The notes: generated by a model not told the origin, from the sequence alone. A stretch of 64,000 bases of DNA from Flavobacterium sp. N3904 (GCF_025947305.1 NZ_CP110009.1:3823501-3887500); one strand, 5' to 3'. Counted from the first letter of the stretch, positions 16,708 through 27,500 are shown. Made by a program: numbers and translations.

Positions 16708-16911
16708 GTGATAACAGCAAACATCAGGGTATGTATTTATCCAAAAGATGTACAACGTATTACTGGTAAAACATACAGACAGGCAAGGTTGTATTTAAAT
16801 AAAATTAAAGACAACTTGAATAAAGAACCACATCAGTTAATTTCGATAGAGGAATTCTGTAGCTATTCTGGCCTTCAGCTGGAACATGTTTTACGTTGTA
16901 TAATCGGATAG
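16708..16911 (+). CDS. Small conserved protein of unknown function
   Basis: This is a 67-aa protein. It has no membrane segment. Residues 8-30 (CIYPKDVQRITGKTYRQARL) and 45-60 (ISIEEFCSYSGLQLEHVL) look like two helix-turn-helix type elements, so DNA binding is plausible. I recall similar short proteins in other flavobacteria without an assigned function. It is transcribed away from the 251-aa gene. A GGGTAC...GTACCC inverted repeat and a TATTTTTG box lie upstream, which would suit a small autoregulated control protein. Confidence 0.6.
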   Translation: MITANIRVCIYPKDVQRITGKTYRQARLYLNKIKDNLNKEPHQLISIEEFCSYSGLQLEHVLRCIIG

Positions 16912-17204
16912 CATATTAGGCAATAAAGCCTCTGTCCAATTCCTCTAAAATAACAATACCTGTTCAATAAGCAGTTCAAATAAACACACAAATTAGTCTG
17001 TAACAGATACAGCACCTATGGAGTGGTATTTTATTAGATAAATATTCCAGTTTAAAAAATCGAAGATTCATAAATACCCCGCTCCACAAAGAGTTCGTCA
17101 ATAATCCCTCCCCACCTGCTCCGCAAAGTCAATAACTTTGTTTTTTTTTAAATAAATCTTGAAAACAGAAAACAAGTCAAAAGTCCCTCTGCTGGTGCGA
17201 GTGC

Positions 17205-17440
17205 TCACGAAGCAACAAAAACACAAAATTCATGGTAGATTTCTTCGCACTTGCTATGTCTCGTTTTTTCTCAAAAAAAGTAATATAAATAATATCAAGC
17301 GATAATACTACGCAATAACCTCCTCCAATATTGTCATTCCGACGGAGAAGGAATCTCAATTGTTAGAACCCAATCGCTGATTTGCACACGAACGAAGGGA
17401 ACTGACAAAGTAATTCATGCTCACACAGTATATCAACTTT
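17205..17440. repeat. Dispersed repeat of about 240 bp (partner at 2836-3075)
   Basis: The same ordered blocks as 2836-3075 are present: GTGCTCACGAAG, CACAAAATTCATGGTAGATT, AATATAAATAATATCAAGCG, CCGACGGA, TTTGCACACGAACGAAG. It lies in the 695-bp spacer 16912-17606, which holds no gene I can support. The spacing between copies is about 14.4 kb and brackets both the accessory genes and the 10-17 kb element. Confidence 0.75.
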
Positions 17441-17606
17441 CTAAACTCCCGCTCATCGAGGTCTTTTTACCTCGCTATCGGTCGTATTTTCCTTCGTGAG
17501 AATGAGAAGTTTGGTTGAGTATGGTATCTCACAAGGTAATTAACTTGAAATCCTGTGTAGAAAGGAAAGGTTAGCATCCTCATTAATTTCTGATTATGTC
17601 TATCAA

Positions 17607-18332
17607 CTACGCTTTTACTATTTTTTTTACTTTCTTTTTAAAAATATAGTGATTAACGATCAAAACAATAGGAATTAAAAAATAACAAAGACCAGCATAT
17701 AATTCAAAGTCAAAATAAGCAAAGGTCAAGGCAAACAATCCAATAAAGCTGTTCAACAAAGCACCTTTAACTTCTTTTTTTGTAAATAATAATTCAAACT
17801 TAGAAAAGCCAAATTGATCAGCTAATTGTATTACGTGTTGATGCAGTAAAAAAATGATAAGCCAAATCATGAAATAACCTAAACTGAATAAAATTATTAA
17901 TTGCGGAAAATCATTATTAGAAAGTATTACAAGGCCTTCATGTTTTGCTTTTGCAAATAAATCGACACCAAACCATGATGAAATAAGAAGAGAAAATAGA
18001 AATTTTAATGGATAGAGATAGAATATGACTATTGCCAAATAGGCCAAATTTAATATAATAGTAATTAAATCATTAAGTCCATATCTTCGAAAAAATATAT
18101 ATTGGCGATACCAAAAAAGAAAAACGAGGGCCACGGTTAAGAAAAAGGGAATAGCTCCTTTGGTGATTTCTTTTAGCTCATAAAAAGTTTGTGGAACTTC
18201 TAGCGAAGCGACCAAAAGCGAGACAGAAAAAGCAAAAACAGCATCACTTAGGCCTTCAATACGAAATATTTCTTTGCCCCGATAACGAAATTCACGCTGC
18301 TGTAATGACGAATTTAGAAACTTTCGTACCAT
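17607..18332 (-). CDS. TMEM175-like potassium channel family (DUF1211) membrane protein
   Basis: This 241-aa protein has about six hydrophobic membrane segments. The first begins with RIEGLSDAVFAFSVSLL (R24, S29, D30). This fits the RxxxFSD-type signature of the bacterial TMEM175 family, in which the first helix lines the pore of a tetrameric potassium channel. Phe of the motif is Leu here. The Arg-rich start (residues 13-24) is cytosolic. It is probably monocistronic: the gap to the next gene upstream is 466 bases. It is not related to the sugar locus that follows. Confidence in the family is good; ion selectivity is not proven by sequence. Confidence 0.75.
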   Translation of the reverse strand: MVRKFLNSSLQQREFRYRGKEIFRIEGLSDAVFAFSVSLLVASLEVPQTFYELKEITKGAIPFFLTVALVFLFWYRQYIFFRRYGLNDLITIILNLAYLAIVIFYLYPLKFLFSLLISSWFGVDLFAKAKHEGLVILSNNDFPQLIILFSLGYFMIWLIIFLLHQHVIQLADQFGFSKFELLFTKKEVKGALLNSFIGLFALTFAYFDFELYAGLCYFLIPIVLIVNHYIFKKKVKKIVKA

Positions 18333-18798
18333 GACAGTTATTTTTAAAACTATAAAGCAATTTGATTTGTTTCTCGATAGATGGTAAATAAATTATATAA
18401 CAAAGATAAAAAATACCAGTAAGAAAACGGCTTATAACAGCTAATAATCGCCAATATTTGCTATCGGTTTCGGTAACTTATATTTTCTTAACCTCGTTTT
18501 TCGTTAGTGGAGAAACTCCGTTCTCCTAAGTGCCCACCCTACCGCACGTATTCTTTCGTGTAATAAGCTATTGCCAAATCGCAAACATCCTGAAAACTAT
18601 CACATCGTAAATTACCTCGGCGAACAAAACTTCTAAAGTACAGAATGTTTTAAATATAGTTACCCCAGATTACTTATTTGTTTTTTATGCAAGTGCGCAA
18701 CCTTAATTTCACTAACGCTCCTCTTTGCACAATGAACTTTTAATCTTTAGTTTAAGGATTTAAGAAAGGTAAAACTTAACTTTAGATGCTCCAGAACC
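18333..18798. other. Gene-free spacer with a -7-like box and a short possible gene remnant
   Basis: CAAAGATA at 18401-18408 reads TATCTTTG on the minus strand, a match to the TAnnTTTG box 69 bases before the TMEM175-like gene; a matching -33 TTG is not clear. At 18539-18648 (minus) a 35-codon open stretch that includes FRSFVRRGNLRCDSFQDVCD and ends TKEYVR looks protein-like but has no start. It may be the tail of a lost gene. Nothing else stands out. Confidence 0.3.
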
Positions 18799-19722
18799 CT
18801 ATTTTTTAATAGTCTGTTTTCTTTTTTCAATTTTCATATAATCACTAATTGTCTTTTCAGAAATCTTTGGATTTGCTCCTTCTTCCCCAGCTACTAAAGC
18901 CCCAATTGCACAAGCATAATTCAATGACTTTTGAGGTGACTTCCCTCTTAATAATCTTACTATTAAGGAAGCCAAAAATGAATCCCCTGCACCAACAGTA
19001 TCAACAACTTTAATAAAGTAACCACTATTATAATAAAATTTTTCATTATAATACAAAACAGCTCCAAATGCACCTTTGGTAACACATACTTGTTTTGTAT
19101 TTGTTTGGTCTGCAATAAATTTAATATTTTGCTCAAATGAATTATAAGGAGAATTTAATTTTCTGCTTATTTCAAATAGTTCTTCATCGTTAAGCTTGAT
19201 GAAATCAGCTTTAATCATAAGTTCTATTAAGACATCAGTTGTATAATAAGGTGCTCTTAAATTGGCATCAAAAACTTTATATTTTGCTTCTTCCAATAAA
19301 ACATTTAAAGTTGACCTAGATTCTTCATCCCTACAGATTAAACTTCCGAAAATAAAAACATCGGCTTCAGAAACTTTTGTCATAACATCATCATTCAGTC
19401 CTATTTTATCCCATGCAGAAGGATATAGAATATCATACGATGCATTCCCCTTTTCATTGATCATTACATTAACTACACCCGTTTTATACTCTTCACTAAT
19501 TTGAATTACATTCGTATCAATCCCCTTTTCAGTTAAAAAAGAAACAATTTCCTTACCATCAGTATCAGAACCAACTTTACTAATTATTGTTGAATCTGCG
19601 CCAAAGGATTTCATTCTAAGTGCTACGTTCAATGGTGCTCCTCCTATTTTCTTATGAGTAGGAAATACATCCCACAACACCTCTCCATACGTTACCGCTT
19701 TCACTTTAAATAATTTAATCAT
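18799..19722 (-). CDS. Fructokinase, PfkB family
   Basis: This is a 307-aa cytosolic sugar kinase. The substrate-binding GEVLWDVFP and GGAPLNVALR blocks lie at residues 13-36. The PfkB signature DTVGAGDSFLASL sits at 241-253, with the catalytic Asp at D247 and the anion hole GAGD. The close fit to fructokinases and the position at the end of a fructan PUL point to ATP-dependent formation of fructose-6-phosphate from imported fructose, feeding glycolysis. It is the last gene of the locus, 120 bases after the GH32-like gene. A hairpin lies in that gap, so it may be expressed at a different level from the upstream genes. Confidence 0.85.
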   Translation of the reverse strand: MIKLFKVKAVTYGEVLWDVFPTHKKIGGAPLNVALRMKSFGADSTIISKVGSDTDGKEIVSFLTEKGIDTNVIQISEEYKTGVVNVMINEKGNASYDILYPSAWDKIGLNDDVMTKVSEADVFIFGSLICRDEESRSTLNVLLEEAKYKVFDANLRAPYYTTDVLIELMIKADFIKLNDEELFEISRKLNSPYNSFEQNIKFIADQTNTKQVCVTKGAFGAVLYYNEKFYYNSGYFIKVVDTVGAGDSFLASLIVRLLRGKSPQKSLNYACAIGALVAGEEGANPKISEKTISDYMKIEKRKQTIKK

Positions 19723-19743
19723 TTTTCTTTATTTTAATAAATT

Positions 19744-19772
19744 AAAGGGTAAGAGCAACAGTCTTACCCTTT
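19744..19772 (-). terminator. Hairpin between the GH32-like gene and fructokinase
   Basis: AAAGGGTAAGA (19744-19754) and TCTTACCCTTT (19762-19772) form a perfect 11-bp stem with a 7-base loop. On the minus strand it lies after the GH32-like stop and 22 bases before the fructokinase start. The tail is AT-rich without a clean T-run, so it may be a partial terminator or an mRNA stability element. Confidence 0.55.
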
Positions 19773-19842
19773 TAAACAAACTTAACTTAATCTAACATTA
19801 TTTTGTACCCAAATAATCAATGAATTAGGATAAATCCCTTTG

Positions 19843-21405
19843 TTATTCTGGTTTTGTTACCTGAAGATCTGAAACAGTAAAGTTTTGTCCTTCAGCTATA
19901 ATACCCCATTTATTTTTATCTCTTCCATAAATACGATTACTTAATGCTGCTTTCCCGTTAATGTAAAGAATACAAACACTTCCTTCAGCAACAATTTCAA
20001 AATCATATTTCACGCCCGATTGAAATTTAAACGGAATCCTGGTTACTTCTTGCGAAGCAGAATTATATCCTACAATTTTACCTTGGCTAGGCTCAAAAGC
20101 AATTTTATAATAGCTTCCGCCATCATTGGTCTGAAATACAAAACCAGCTGAACCAGTTGCATTTCCAAGAGTGAATTGTCCTTTTATCTTAACTTTTTTC
20201 TCAACATTTTTAAATAACACCATCGCCTTCTCCGATGTACCATCTAAATTATAAGTACTATTACTTTCTGTTACATTCCCTATAGTAGTGGATGTTTCAA
20301 CCTTGATACTTTGAGCAAATAAGTCTTTTACCGACTGTGGTGCTTGAGCTCCAAGAGTTCCGTCTGTATTTTGTATCAACTCATGAATAACCATATTTCC
20401 AGCCCACTCTTTATTTCCAGTATCATTATCCGGTGATTTTCTGGCATTCCAGCCAAAAACGTAACGTTTATTTCCATCTGAGGCTGTTTTTCCTGCATAG
20501 AAATATTCACCGTCAATCCTATCATTTTCAGGAGTGATCCAAGGTCCATTGATTGAAGATGCGATTCTGTAATGTGTTCCTTTTGAACCACCCCAGTTTT
20601 CTGAGAAAAACAAGTACCAATAATTACCCATTTTAAAAATATCCGCACATTCCATCATCAGATAATTTTCCTCTGCAGTAGTTGTATAAATCGGCAGTTG
20701 AACAGTCCAATTACCGGATACTAGATCATCACTTGTAAAATGCAATAAAACAGCTTTCCTTCCTGGCTCAGTTTGGGTGCTTACAATCATTGAGTATTTT
20801 TTTAATTCCTCATTATAAAACACATGAGGATCTCTAAAATCATAATTGTAGTATCCTGCTGGAGCTGTGATTTTAAACGAAGGAACTTTTGTCCAGTTTT
20901 TCAAATCGGTGCTTGTGGCGCATAACACGCTTTCTCTGGCATTAGATTGTATAAAAGCTGGCGTTTCATTGTGGCCTGTATAATAAAAGTAATATACATT
21001 ACCCAATTTAACAACTGAACCTGTTCCTATGGCAAAATCCGGATCGGTAGCATCTCCGAATGGAATCATTTGACCCTCATATGAAAATTTAACTAAATCG
21101 GCACTTTGAAATTCATGGATATCATGAAATCCTTTTCCGGCAGGTTTATTCTGGGCATCATGCAGAAAAAAGATATGGAATTTTCCGTTATCAAAATAAG
21201 GCATTATGTCTCCTGTATAACCTGCACTATAGTAAGGGTCTGTACCACCCATCCATTGGGATGGTGGTACAGGATAAATACTTGTCATTTCTACGGGACC
21301 TCCAGAAATGGAACCGCCAATATAGGTATCATCATTTTGACTGCAGGAAACCAGCGAAAAAAAGATTGATGATACAATCATTATTTTTTTATAATTCATT
21401 TTCAT
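19843..21405 (-). CDS. GH32-like surface lipoprotein, putative fructan hydrolase
   Basis: This 520-aa lipoprotein has a signal peptide with lipobox SLVSC (C21). The catalytic five-bladed propeller (about 40-345) keeps the GH32 motifs FRDPHVF (R191, D192, P193) and MECADIF (E252-C253, acid/base). The classical WMNDPNG nucleophile motif is replaced by a TGDIMPYF block, in which D66 would be the nucleophile. The C-terminal part (about 365-520) is a beta-sandwich with FxxGVKYDFEIV and INGKAALSNR blocks. In the Bacteroides levan locus the gene in this place encodes a surface endo-levanase, so cleavage of fructan at the cell surface is a likely role. The altered motif leaves room for another linkage or for a binding-only role. 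Confidence 0.7.
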   Translation of the reverse strand: MKMNYKKIMIVSSIFFSLVSCSQNDDTYIGGSISGGPVEMTSIYPVPPSQWMGGTDPYYSAGYTGDIMPYFDNGKFHIFFLHDAQNKPAGKGFHDIHEFQSADLVKFSYEGQMIPFGDATDPDFAIGTGSVVKLGNVYYFYYTGHNETPAFIQSNARESVLCATSTDLKNWTKVPSFKITAPAGYYNYDFRDPHVFYNEELKKYSMIVSTQTEPGRKAVLLHFTSDDLVSGNWTVQLPIYTTTAEENYLMMECADIFKMGNYWYLFFSENWGGSKGTHYRIASSINGPWITPENDRIDGEYFYAGKTASDGNKRYVFGWNARKSPDNDTGNKEWAGNMVIHELIQNTDGTLGAQAPQSVKDLFAQSIKVETSTTIGNVTESNSTYNLDGTSEKAMVLFKNVEKKVKIKGQFTLGNATGSAGFVFQTNDGGSYYKIAFEPSQGKIVGYNSASQEVTRIPFKFQSGVKYDFEIVAEGSVCILYINGKAALSNRIYGRDKNKWGIIAEGQNFTVSDLQVTKPE

Positions 21406-21412
21406 TGTATGA

Positions 21413-22810
21413 TTATTTTTTAACTAAATAATTAATACTGTTTTGCGTCAAAAGTTTAATGTTATTCAAAAATTCATTAGCCTGACTTGGAACACCGCTA
21501 CTATTTGTTTCATTATACCAGTCGTATGCACCCATTGAAATAACAATTACGTTTTTATCTGTGGCATTATTAGGCCACTCAGCAATAGTTACTCGACCAT
21601 CAAGTGAATTATCCCATGACTCACTCGCAAGATTGGTACCGCCCGTTTGATTTCTCCAACCTTCACCATTAACATAACCTCCCCATTCTGGAACAAACCA
21701 CCAAGCAGTATGATTCAACCTAAAAGTACCACTCTGCAATAAATTTGCTTTTCCGGTTTCATAAGTAGTTAACCCTTCGAAAATTGGGTGGGTTTCATGT
21801 CCAACAAAAGACATTCCCCACGAATTCCCATCTACAAACCCATTAGGAGGAAAATCTCCAAAAACGTTGTTAGGTCCTTTTCCAGAAGGAACTATACCTA
21901 AAGCATCAACATATTGGGATGCAAAAGTGGTCAATAGCAGATTACCTCCGGTGGCACGGTAATTCTTCAAGGCATTCGTTACAACAGGATTGTAAGCTAC
22001 GGCAGGCAAATTTGTGGCAGAATCAAAATGCCACCATATTACATCCACATCACTTAAATCAGCACCGCTAAGTATATTGTCAAATGATATGTATTTTGCT
22101 CCTGGAAAATTTTGGAAAAGCCAGTCTGAAGCGGTTTTTTCATCCATATTTGTAATTCCTGCTCTATCTGGCGCCATTCCTAAGAATGCAACCACTAAAC
22201 CAGTTACAGGTACGCCTACATTTGCGGTATAGTTAACGCTTTTTCCGTTAGAAGTAACTACGAATATAACTGGGTTAGTAAAGTCAATGGTAGTTCCCGA
22301 TGCTGGAGAAATTGAAACTCCTTCCGTTAATTCAATTATAGGTTGCAAAGCCGTCAAATTGGTGTTTTCTGGCAAAGTCATTGTAATGGTTTTACTCACA
22401 TCATTGATAACTGCAGCAACAGTGTTGATTTTGAAACTCTTAATCGGACTCAAGACAACCACCGTAACTGTATAATCTTTATACAAATTACCATTCACAA
22501 CTCTAAACTTAACCGGGTTCGTAAAATTTATCGGTTTTGTCGAATCCAAATTTGTTGTAGCCTCTTCTTCTAAAGTCATTTCAGGTGTGACAGCAGTAAT
22601 TTCGGAACCGTAAGGCATCGTAACACTAATTTTTCCTGTCTTTTGATCAATGGCTCCATTTACTCCATTTATTTTAAAAGAAGTAACATTTGAGGGAGAA
22701 TCAACCTCAAAACCACCATTTTCAAAACTGTCTTCGCAAGCTGAAATCACGAAAATCAATGCCAAAGCCATAAAGGCTTTGGTCATATTTTTATATATTA
22801 ATTTTTTCAT
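21413..22810 (-). CDS. Surface glycan-binding lipoprotein, DUF4960 type
   Basis: This 465-aa lipoprotein has lipobox FVISAC near residue 25. Residues 40-205 hold two repeats of an immunoglobulin-like domain (each with a KSFKIN/TSFKING start, an xxxTMP turn and a V(R/T)xxN motif). Residues 208-465 form a DUF4960-like domain of glutamine-amidotransferase-like shape with Trp-rich loops (VIWWHFDS, TAWWFVPEWGGYV, GAYDWYNE). This is the layout of surface glycan-binding proteins that sit beside SusD in fructan PULs. It probably binds fructan at the surface and hands it to SusCD. It is directly downstream of susD and 7 bases before the GH32-like gene, in one operon. Confidence 0.75.
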   Translation of the reverse strand: MKKLIYKNMTKAFMALALIFVISACEDSFENGGFEVDSPSNVTSFKINGVNGAIDQKTGKISVTMPYGSEITAVTPEMTLEEEATTNLDSTKPINFTNPVKFRVVNGNLYKDYTVTVVVLSPIKSFKINTVAAVINDVSKTITMTLPENTNLTALQPIIELTEGVSISPASGTTIDFTNPVIFVVTSNGKSVNYTANVGVPVTGLVVAFLGMAPDRAGITNMDEKTASDWLFQNFPGAKYISFDNILSGADLSDVDVIWWHFDSATNLPAVAYNPVVTNALKNYRATGGNLLLTTFASQYVDALGIVPSGKGPNNVFGDFPPNGFVDGNSWGMSFVGHETHPIFEGLTTYETGKANLLQSGTFRLNHTAWWFVPEWGGYVNGEGWRNQTGGTNLASESWDNSLDGRVTIAEWPNNATDKNVIVISMGAYDWYNETNSSGVPSQANEFLNNIKLLTQNSINYLVKK

Positions 22811-22830
22811 ATTTTTCGTTTTATAAATGA

Positions 22831-24522
22831 TTAATAACCTGGATTTTGTTTGTATAATCCTTGACTGAAATTAATTTGCTTCAATGGAATTGGACAATAC
22901 TCTTCTTTATTTTTATCAAAAAAGGCTTCTTGATAATAAGTTCGTTTTGTTTTTTCCTTCGCATAAAAGTCATTCATCACCTGTTCAGTAACGCCCCAAC
23001 GAACTAAATCAAAAAATCGATTTCCTTCCATTGCCAGTTCCAAACGTCTTTCCCAACGCAATGCCTTGCGAGCAAAATCTTGCGTCCAAGAACAATTTGT
23101 TCCATTGATATAAGGGCTTATTTTAAAATTAGTAACATAAGTAAGTCTCCCAGTACTTGCCGATGCTCTATTTCTAATTTCATTGATCAATGGTAAAGCT
23201 TCATCTTGTCTTCCTAATTCGATTAAAGCTTCAGCACGCATCAGTATTACATCCGCATAACGAATTTGTATTCTATTTTTTGAATTTCCGTAGAAGGGAT
23301 CAATGTTTACTACACAACTGCAGCTTGGAGCCACATTTTCTTTTAAAGAGGCATAATAGCCGTATGTTCCAGGAGATCTTACCCAAGCTTCAACGTAGAG
23401 AAATTCAGGGTCGTATTTATAAGGCAAACCAGGCATTGCAACAGTGTGATATAATCTTGGATCTACAGTGAAATCATCTAACTTTTTATAATCAAAGTCT
23501 GTGTCATTATAGGTGTCAAATTCTGGCAAACCGTTTGATCCCGTTTTAAATGCATTAACCAAATTCTGACTTGGTTTGTGAAAATCACAACATCCTAATC
23601 CCTGTGGAGTGGAAAGTACATCTGAAAAATTCAATCTTCCATATAGAGTACCGTCACTGTCAGAAAATTGAATGGAGAAAATTGATTCAGGACCATTTTC
23701 AAAACTGCCCGGTAAAAAATTATTTGCAAAATCAGGCTCTAAAGAAGCTGAACCCACAACTTTATCAGTAGCAGCAATAACTTCTTGCAGATGCTGTTGA
23801 TTTATACCTGTTACCGTAAAATTATCATCTTGGGTATAGGCTTGATACAAGCGAGTTTTAGCCAAATAAGCATAGGCTGCCTTCTTTGTGGCTCTTCCAA
23901 CTTGCGTTTGAGTATCTGGCAAAACAGCTGCTGCCGCCTCAAAATCTTCGGCAATTTTGTTCCATAGTTCCTCATTTGATAAATCATGATTGGAAATAGT
24001 ATTATACTTTTCAACTGGAATATCTTCTGTAATGTAAGGAACATTTCGGAACATGATTTTAAGCATAAAATAAAAATGGCCTCTCAAGAAACGCATTTCG
24101 GCAATTCGTGTCTTTTTCAAAGGATAATCCGCTTCGTTAAGTTGTTCCAAAGCATGCAAAGCTTTATTCGCTCTGGAAACTCCAACATAACTGATGTACC
24201 AAAATGAGTCTAATTCTCCAAAATCTGGTCTTATGTTATTAGACACTTCAAAAAAATGGAAATCCTGAATATCGTTTGTACCACTTCCTCCTTTATAGGC
24301 ATCATCGGATCGAACATTCCCAAAAGGCCATAAACTATATGGCGAATCATAATGATCATTCCCCAATTGTGCATAAGCCGCATTCATGTAGCCATCTATA
24401 GTGGCAGGTGTAATGATATCCTTTTCAGACAGAACCCCTCGTGGCTCATTTTCTAGAAAATCAGAGCAGGAAGAGAATATTCCCAACAACAAAATTCCTG
24501 TTATATAAAGTATTTTTTTCAT
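22831..24522 (-). CDS. SusD/RagB family nutrient-binding lipoprotein
   Basis: This 563-aa lipoprotein has a signal peptide with lipobox FSSCSDFLENEP. The N-terminal SusD-like TPR fold begins with TPATIDGYMNAAYAQLG. The C-terminal RagB part ends with a KALRWERRLELAMEGNRFFDLVRWG block and YCPIPLKQI, both diagnostic. Length is normal for the family. SusD forms the hinged lid on the outer-membrane SusC channel and captures oligosaccharides, here probably fructo-oligosaccharides. It lies 21 bases after the susC stop in the same operon. Confidence 0.9.
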   Translation of the reverse strand: MKKILYITGILLLGIFSSCSDFLENEPRGVLSEKDIITPATIDGYMNAAYAQLGNDHYDSPYSLWPFGNVRSDDAYKGGSGTNDIQDFHFFEVSNNIRPDFGELDSFWYISYVGVSRANKALHALEQLNEADYPLKKTRIAEMRFLRGHFYFMLKIMFRNVPYITEDIPVEKYNTISNHDLSNEELWNKIAEDFEAAAAVLPDTQTQVGRATKKAAYAYLAKTRLYQAYTQDDNFTVTGINQQHLQEVIAATDKVVGSASLEPDFANNFLPGSFENGPESIFSIQFSDSDGTLYGRLNFSDVLSTPQGLGCCDFHKPSQNLVNAFKTGSNGLPEFDTYNDTDFDYKKLDDFTVDPRLYHTVAMPGLPYKYDPEFLYVEAWVRSPGTYGYYASLKENVAPSCSCVVNIDPFYGNSKNRIQIRYADVILMRAEALIELGRQDEALPLINEIRNRASASTGRLTYVTNFKISPYINGTNCSWTQDFARKALRWERRLELAMEGNRFFDLVRWGVTEQVMNDFYAKEKTKRTYYQEAFFDKNKEEYCPIPLKQINFSQGLYKQNPGY

Positions 24523-24543
24523 GTTTTTTTATTTAATGATTAG

Positions 24544-27500
24544 TTATAGTGCCAAATTGAGTCCAAGTGTGAATGTCATTGGAATTGGATATCCAAATGC
24601 AGGACTTTCAGGATCAACACCAGTGAATTTTTTAGCATCTAGTATTATTAAATTTTGCCCGCTTAAATAAATACGGAAATTATCTATACCCGTTTTTTTC
24701 AAAAAATCTATCGGCATAGTGTATCCCAATTGCAGTACGCGAAGTTTTAAATAATTTCCATTTTCAACATAGTAAGTAGAAAATCTGGACTCTGCATTTT
24801 TATCAACTGTTGTCAAAGCTGGAATTGTAGAATTCGGATTATCCAATGACCACGCATTAAGTAAACGAGTTCCTTTGTTAGACCCTACGTCGTCAACACT
24901 CCAAAAATCAGTCTGATACTTTGTTGTATTGATTACATCAACGTCATTCACACCCTCCCAAAACATAGTGAAGTCAAAATCTTTATACTTCAAATCTAAA
25001 TTAAATCCATAAAGATATCCTGCATTCGGGTTCCCTATCCAAGTACGATCTTTATCAGTAATAGTTCCATCACCATTCAAATCCTGATAACGAATGCGTC
25101 CAAGGCCTTTCCCTTCCTGATTGGCCGAATTATCAACTTCGTCTTGGTTTTTAAATAGTCCATCAGCAACATATCCGTACATTGAATTTATTGGACGACC
25201 CAAAATATTGTCATTTAAACCATCTCCTCCGTAATTATTTTTAACTTCAGCAGGCAATTCCGTAATTTTATTTTTATTGGACGATAAATTAACCGATACA
25301 CCGTATTTAAGCCCAAATGAAGTTTCATCTTGATAGCCTAAAGTAAATTCCCAACCTTTATTTTCCATAGAAGCTCCATTTACCCAGCGATTTCCTCCTT
25401 CACCAATTACTCCCAAATAAGGAGGCAATACCAAAATATCATTAGTCTCTTTTACATAAAAATCTACCGAACCATTTAATTTTTGATTAAAAAATCCAAA
25501 ATCTAAACCTATATTCGTTTGGGTTGTAGTCTCCCATTTTAAATCATCATTCCCCGATTGCGTCGCGATAAATCCCGATGGCAATAATCCGTTTCCGTTT
25601 CCAGCTATATCATAAGCCGTTCCGAATGAAGTTGCCCAGGTCGGGCTACCGCCTGCATAATTGGCAACATACAATGAATACACTGCTGTATTACTGATTT
25701 CCTGATTTCCGGTTTGACCCCAGCCTGCACGCAGTTTTAAATCAGAAATTACAGGAACACTATTTACTATAAAGTTTTCCTTACTAATTCTCCATCCGGC
25801 AGAAACTGCAGGAAAAGTACCAAATTGGTTGTTTTTTCCAAAACGAGAAGAACCATCATAACGTATTGTAGCCGAAACTAAATAACGACCATCATACTCA
25901 TAATCTGCCTTTCCAAAATAAGAAAGCAAAGAATAAGCAGTTGAAGTACCGCTCGTAAACGATTCACCGGTTCCTGCATCAGGATACATATAATCGGGTG
26001 TTTCAATTAAAAAATCATTTTTACGTAAAGTATTGGTATCAAAAACATCTTGATACATTTCAGTTCCTGCCAGCAAACTCAAATTACTCTTTCCTGATTT
26101 CAAACTGTAATTTAATGTATTTGTCCATGTCCACTTATCACTTATCGATTGATCAATGGTAACTGAGTTTTGGTCGTTTTGTAGATATCCTGATTTATAA
26201 CTTCTTTGTAAAGTGCGCTTGTTATAAGACCCGTAATCAATACCAAAACTGGTTCTGATATGCAGATTTTTAATGATTTCCAAATCGGCAAAAGCATTCC
26301 CAAAAAGTCTCAAATAATTGTATTTATTATCTTTATTATAGTCTAATAGTCTTACAGGATTTTGTCTGTCGTTCATACCTCCAACTGGTCCTCCCCACCC
26401 TTTTCCGTCCACAGTATGAACCGGAATTAAAGGCAAAGCACGAAGTGCAGGATCAAGAACTCCAGGATCCGTTATTTCATTGGTTCTGTTAAAACTGAAG
26501 TTTTCCCCTATAACTAGTTTTCCGTCAAAATATTTATACGAGCCATTCATCCTGGCTGTAATTCTTTGGAATTCCGTTGTTTTTACAACACCTTCATTGT
26601 CATAATAGCCAAGAGAAAATAAATAATTCCCTCTTTCAGTACCATTGGAAACTTCCAAATCATAGGATTTTGCAATTCCGGTTTGTGCAATTTCTTCATA
26701 CCAGTCGGTATTCGCAGATTTTAATGTTTGTCCAGAATCTAAATACTCAGGAACCAAAACTTTATTCAATTGCGGCTTGTTATTTACAACAGACCAATCA
26801 AATTGATAACTTAAATTATTGTTATTGGGATTTAATCCATCATTGATATTAGCCTGCCAGAGTGCTTGACCAAATTGATTACTATTTAAAACTTCCAGTT
26901 TTCGCGAATAATTTGAAAAAGAAGTGTACTGATTAAAATTAATTCTAGTTTTACCTTCTTTTCCTTTTTTGGTAGTAATAATAATTACACCATTCGAAGC
27001 GCGGGAGCCATAAATACTGGCCGAAGACGCATCTTTTAAGACCTGCATCGATTCAATATCGTTAGGATTTAATTCATGCATCCCTGATTTGGTAGGTACA
27101 CCGTCAATTACATAAAGTGGATCTGTATTATTTAAAGTTCCAACTCCACGTATCACAACTTTTGTGTTTCCCCCGCTCGGAGAACCATCAGCTGAAACTT
27201 TTACCCCAGCTATTCTTCCTTGTAAAGCTATGATTGGGTTTGGTGTCGGTTGTTTCATTAATTCTTTCATATCAACAACAGCTACTGCTCCTGTAATATC
27301 TTTTTTCTTTTGTTTAGTATAACCTACTACAACAACTTCATTCAATTGCTTATTTTCTGGTTTTAATGAAATTTTTAATACCTTTTGTCCATTGACCGCA
27401 ATCGTTTGAGAGGTATAACCCATAAAAGAGATTGTGAAAGTAGCATCAGGAGAAACATTCTTGGCAGAAAATTTTCCATCAAAGTCAGTCATAACATTTA

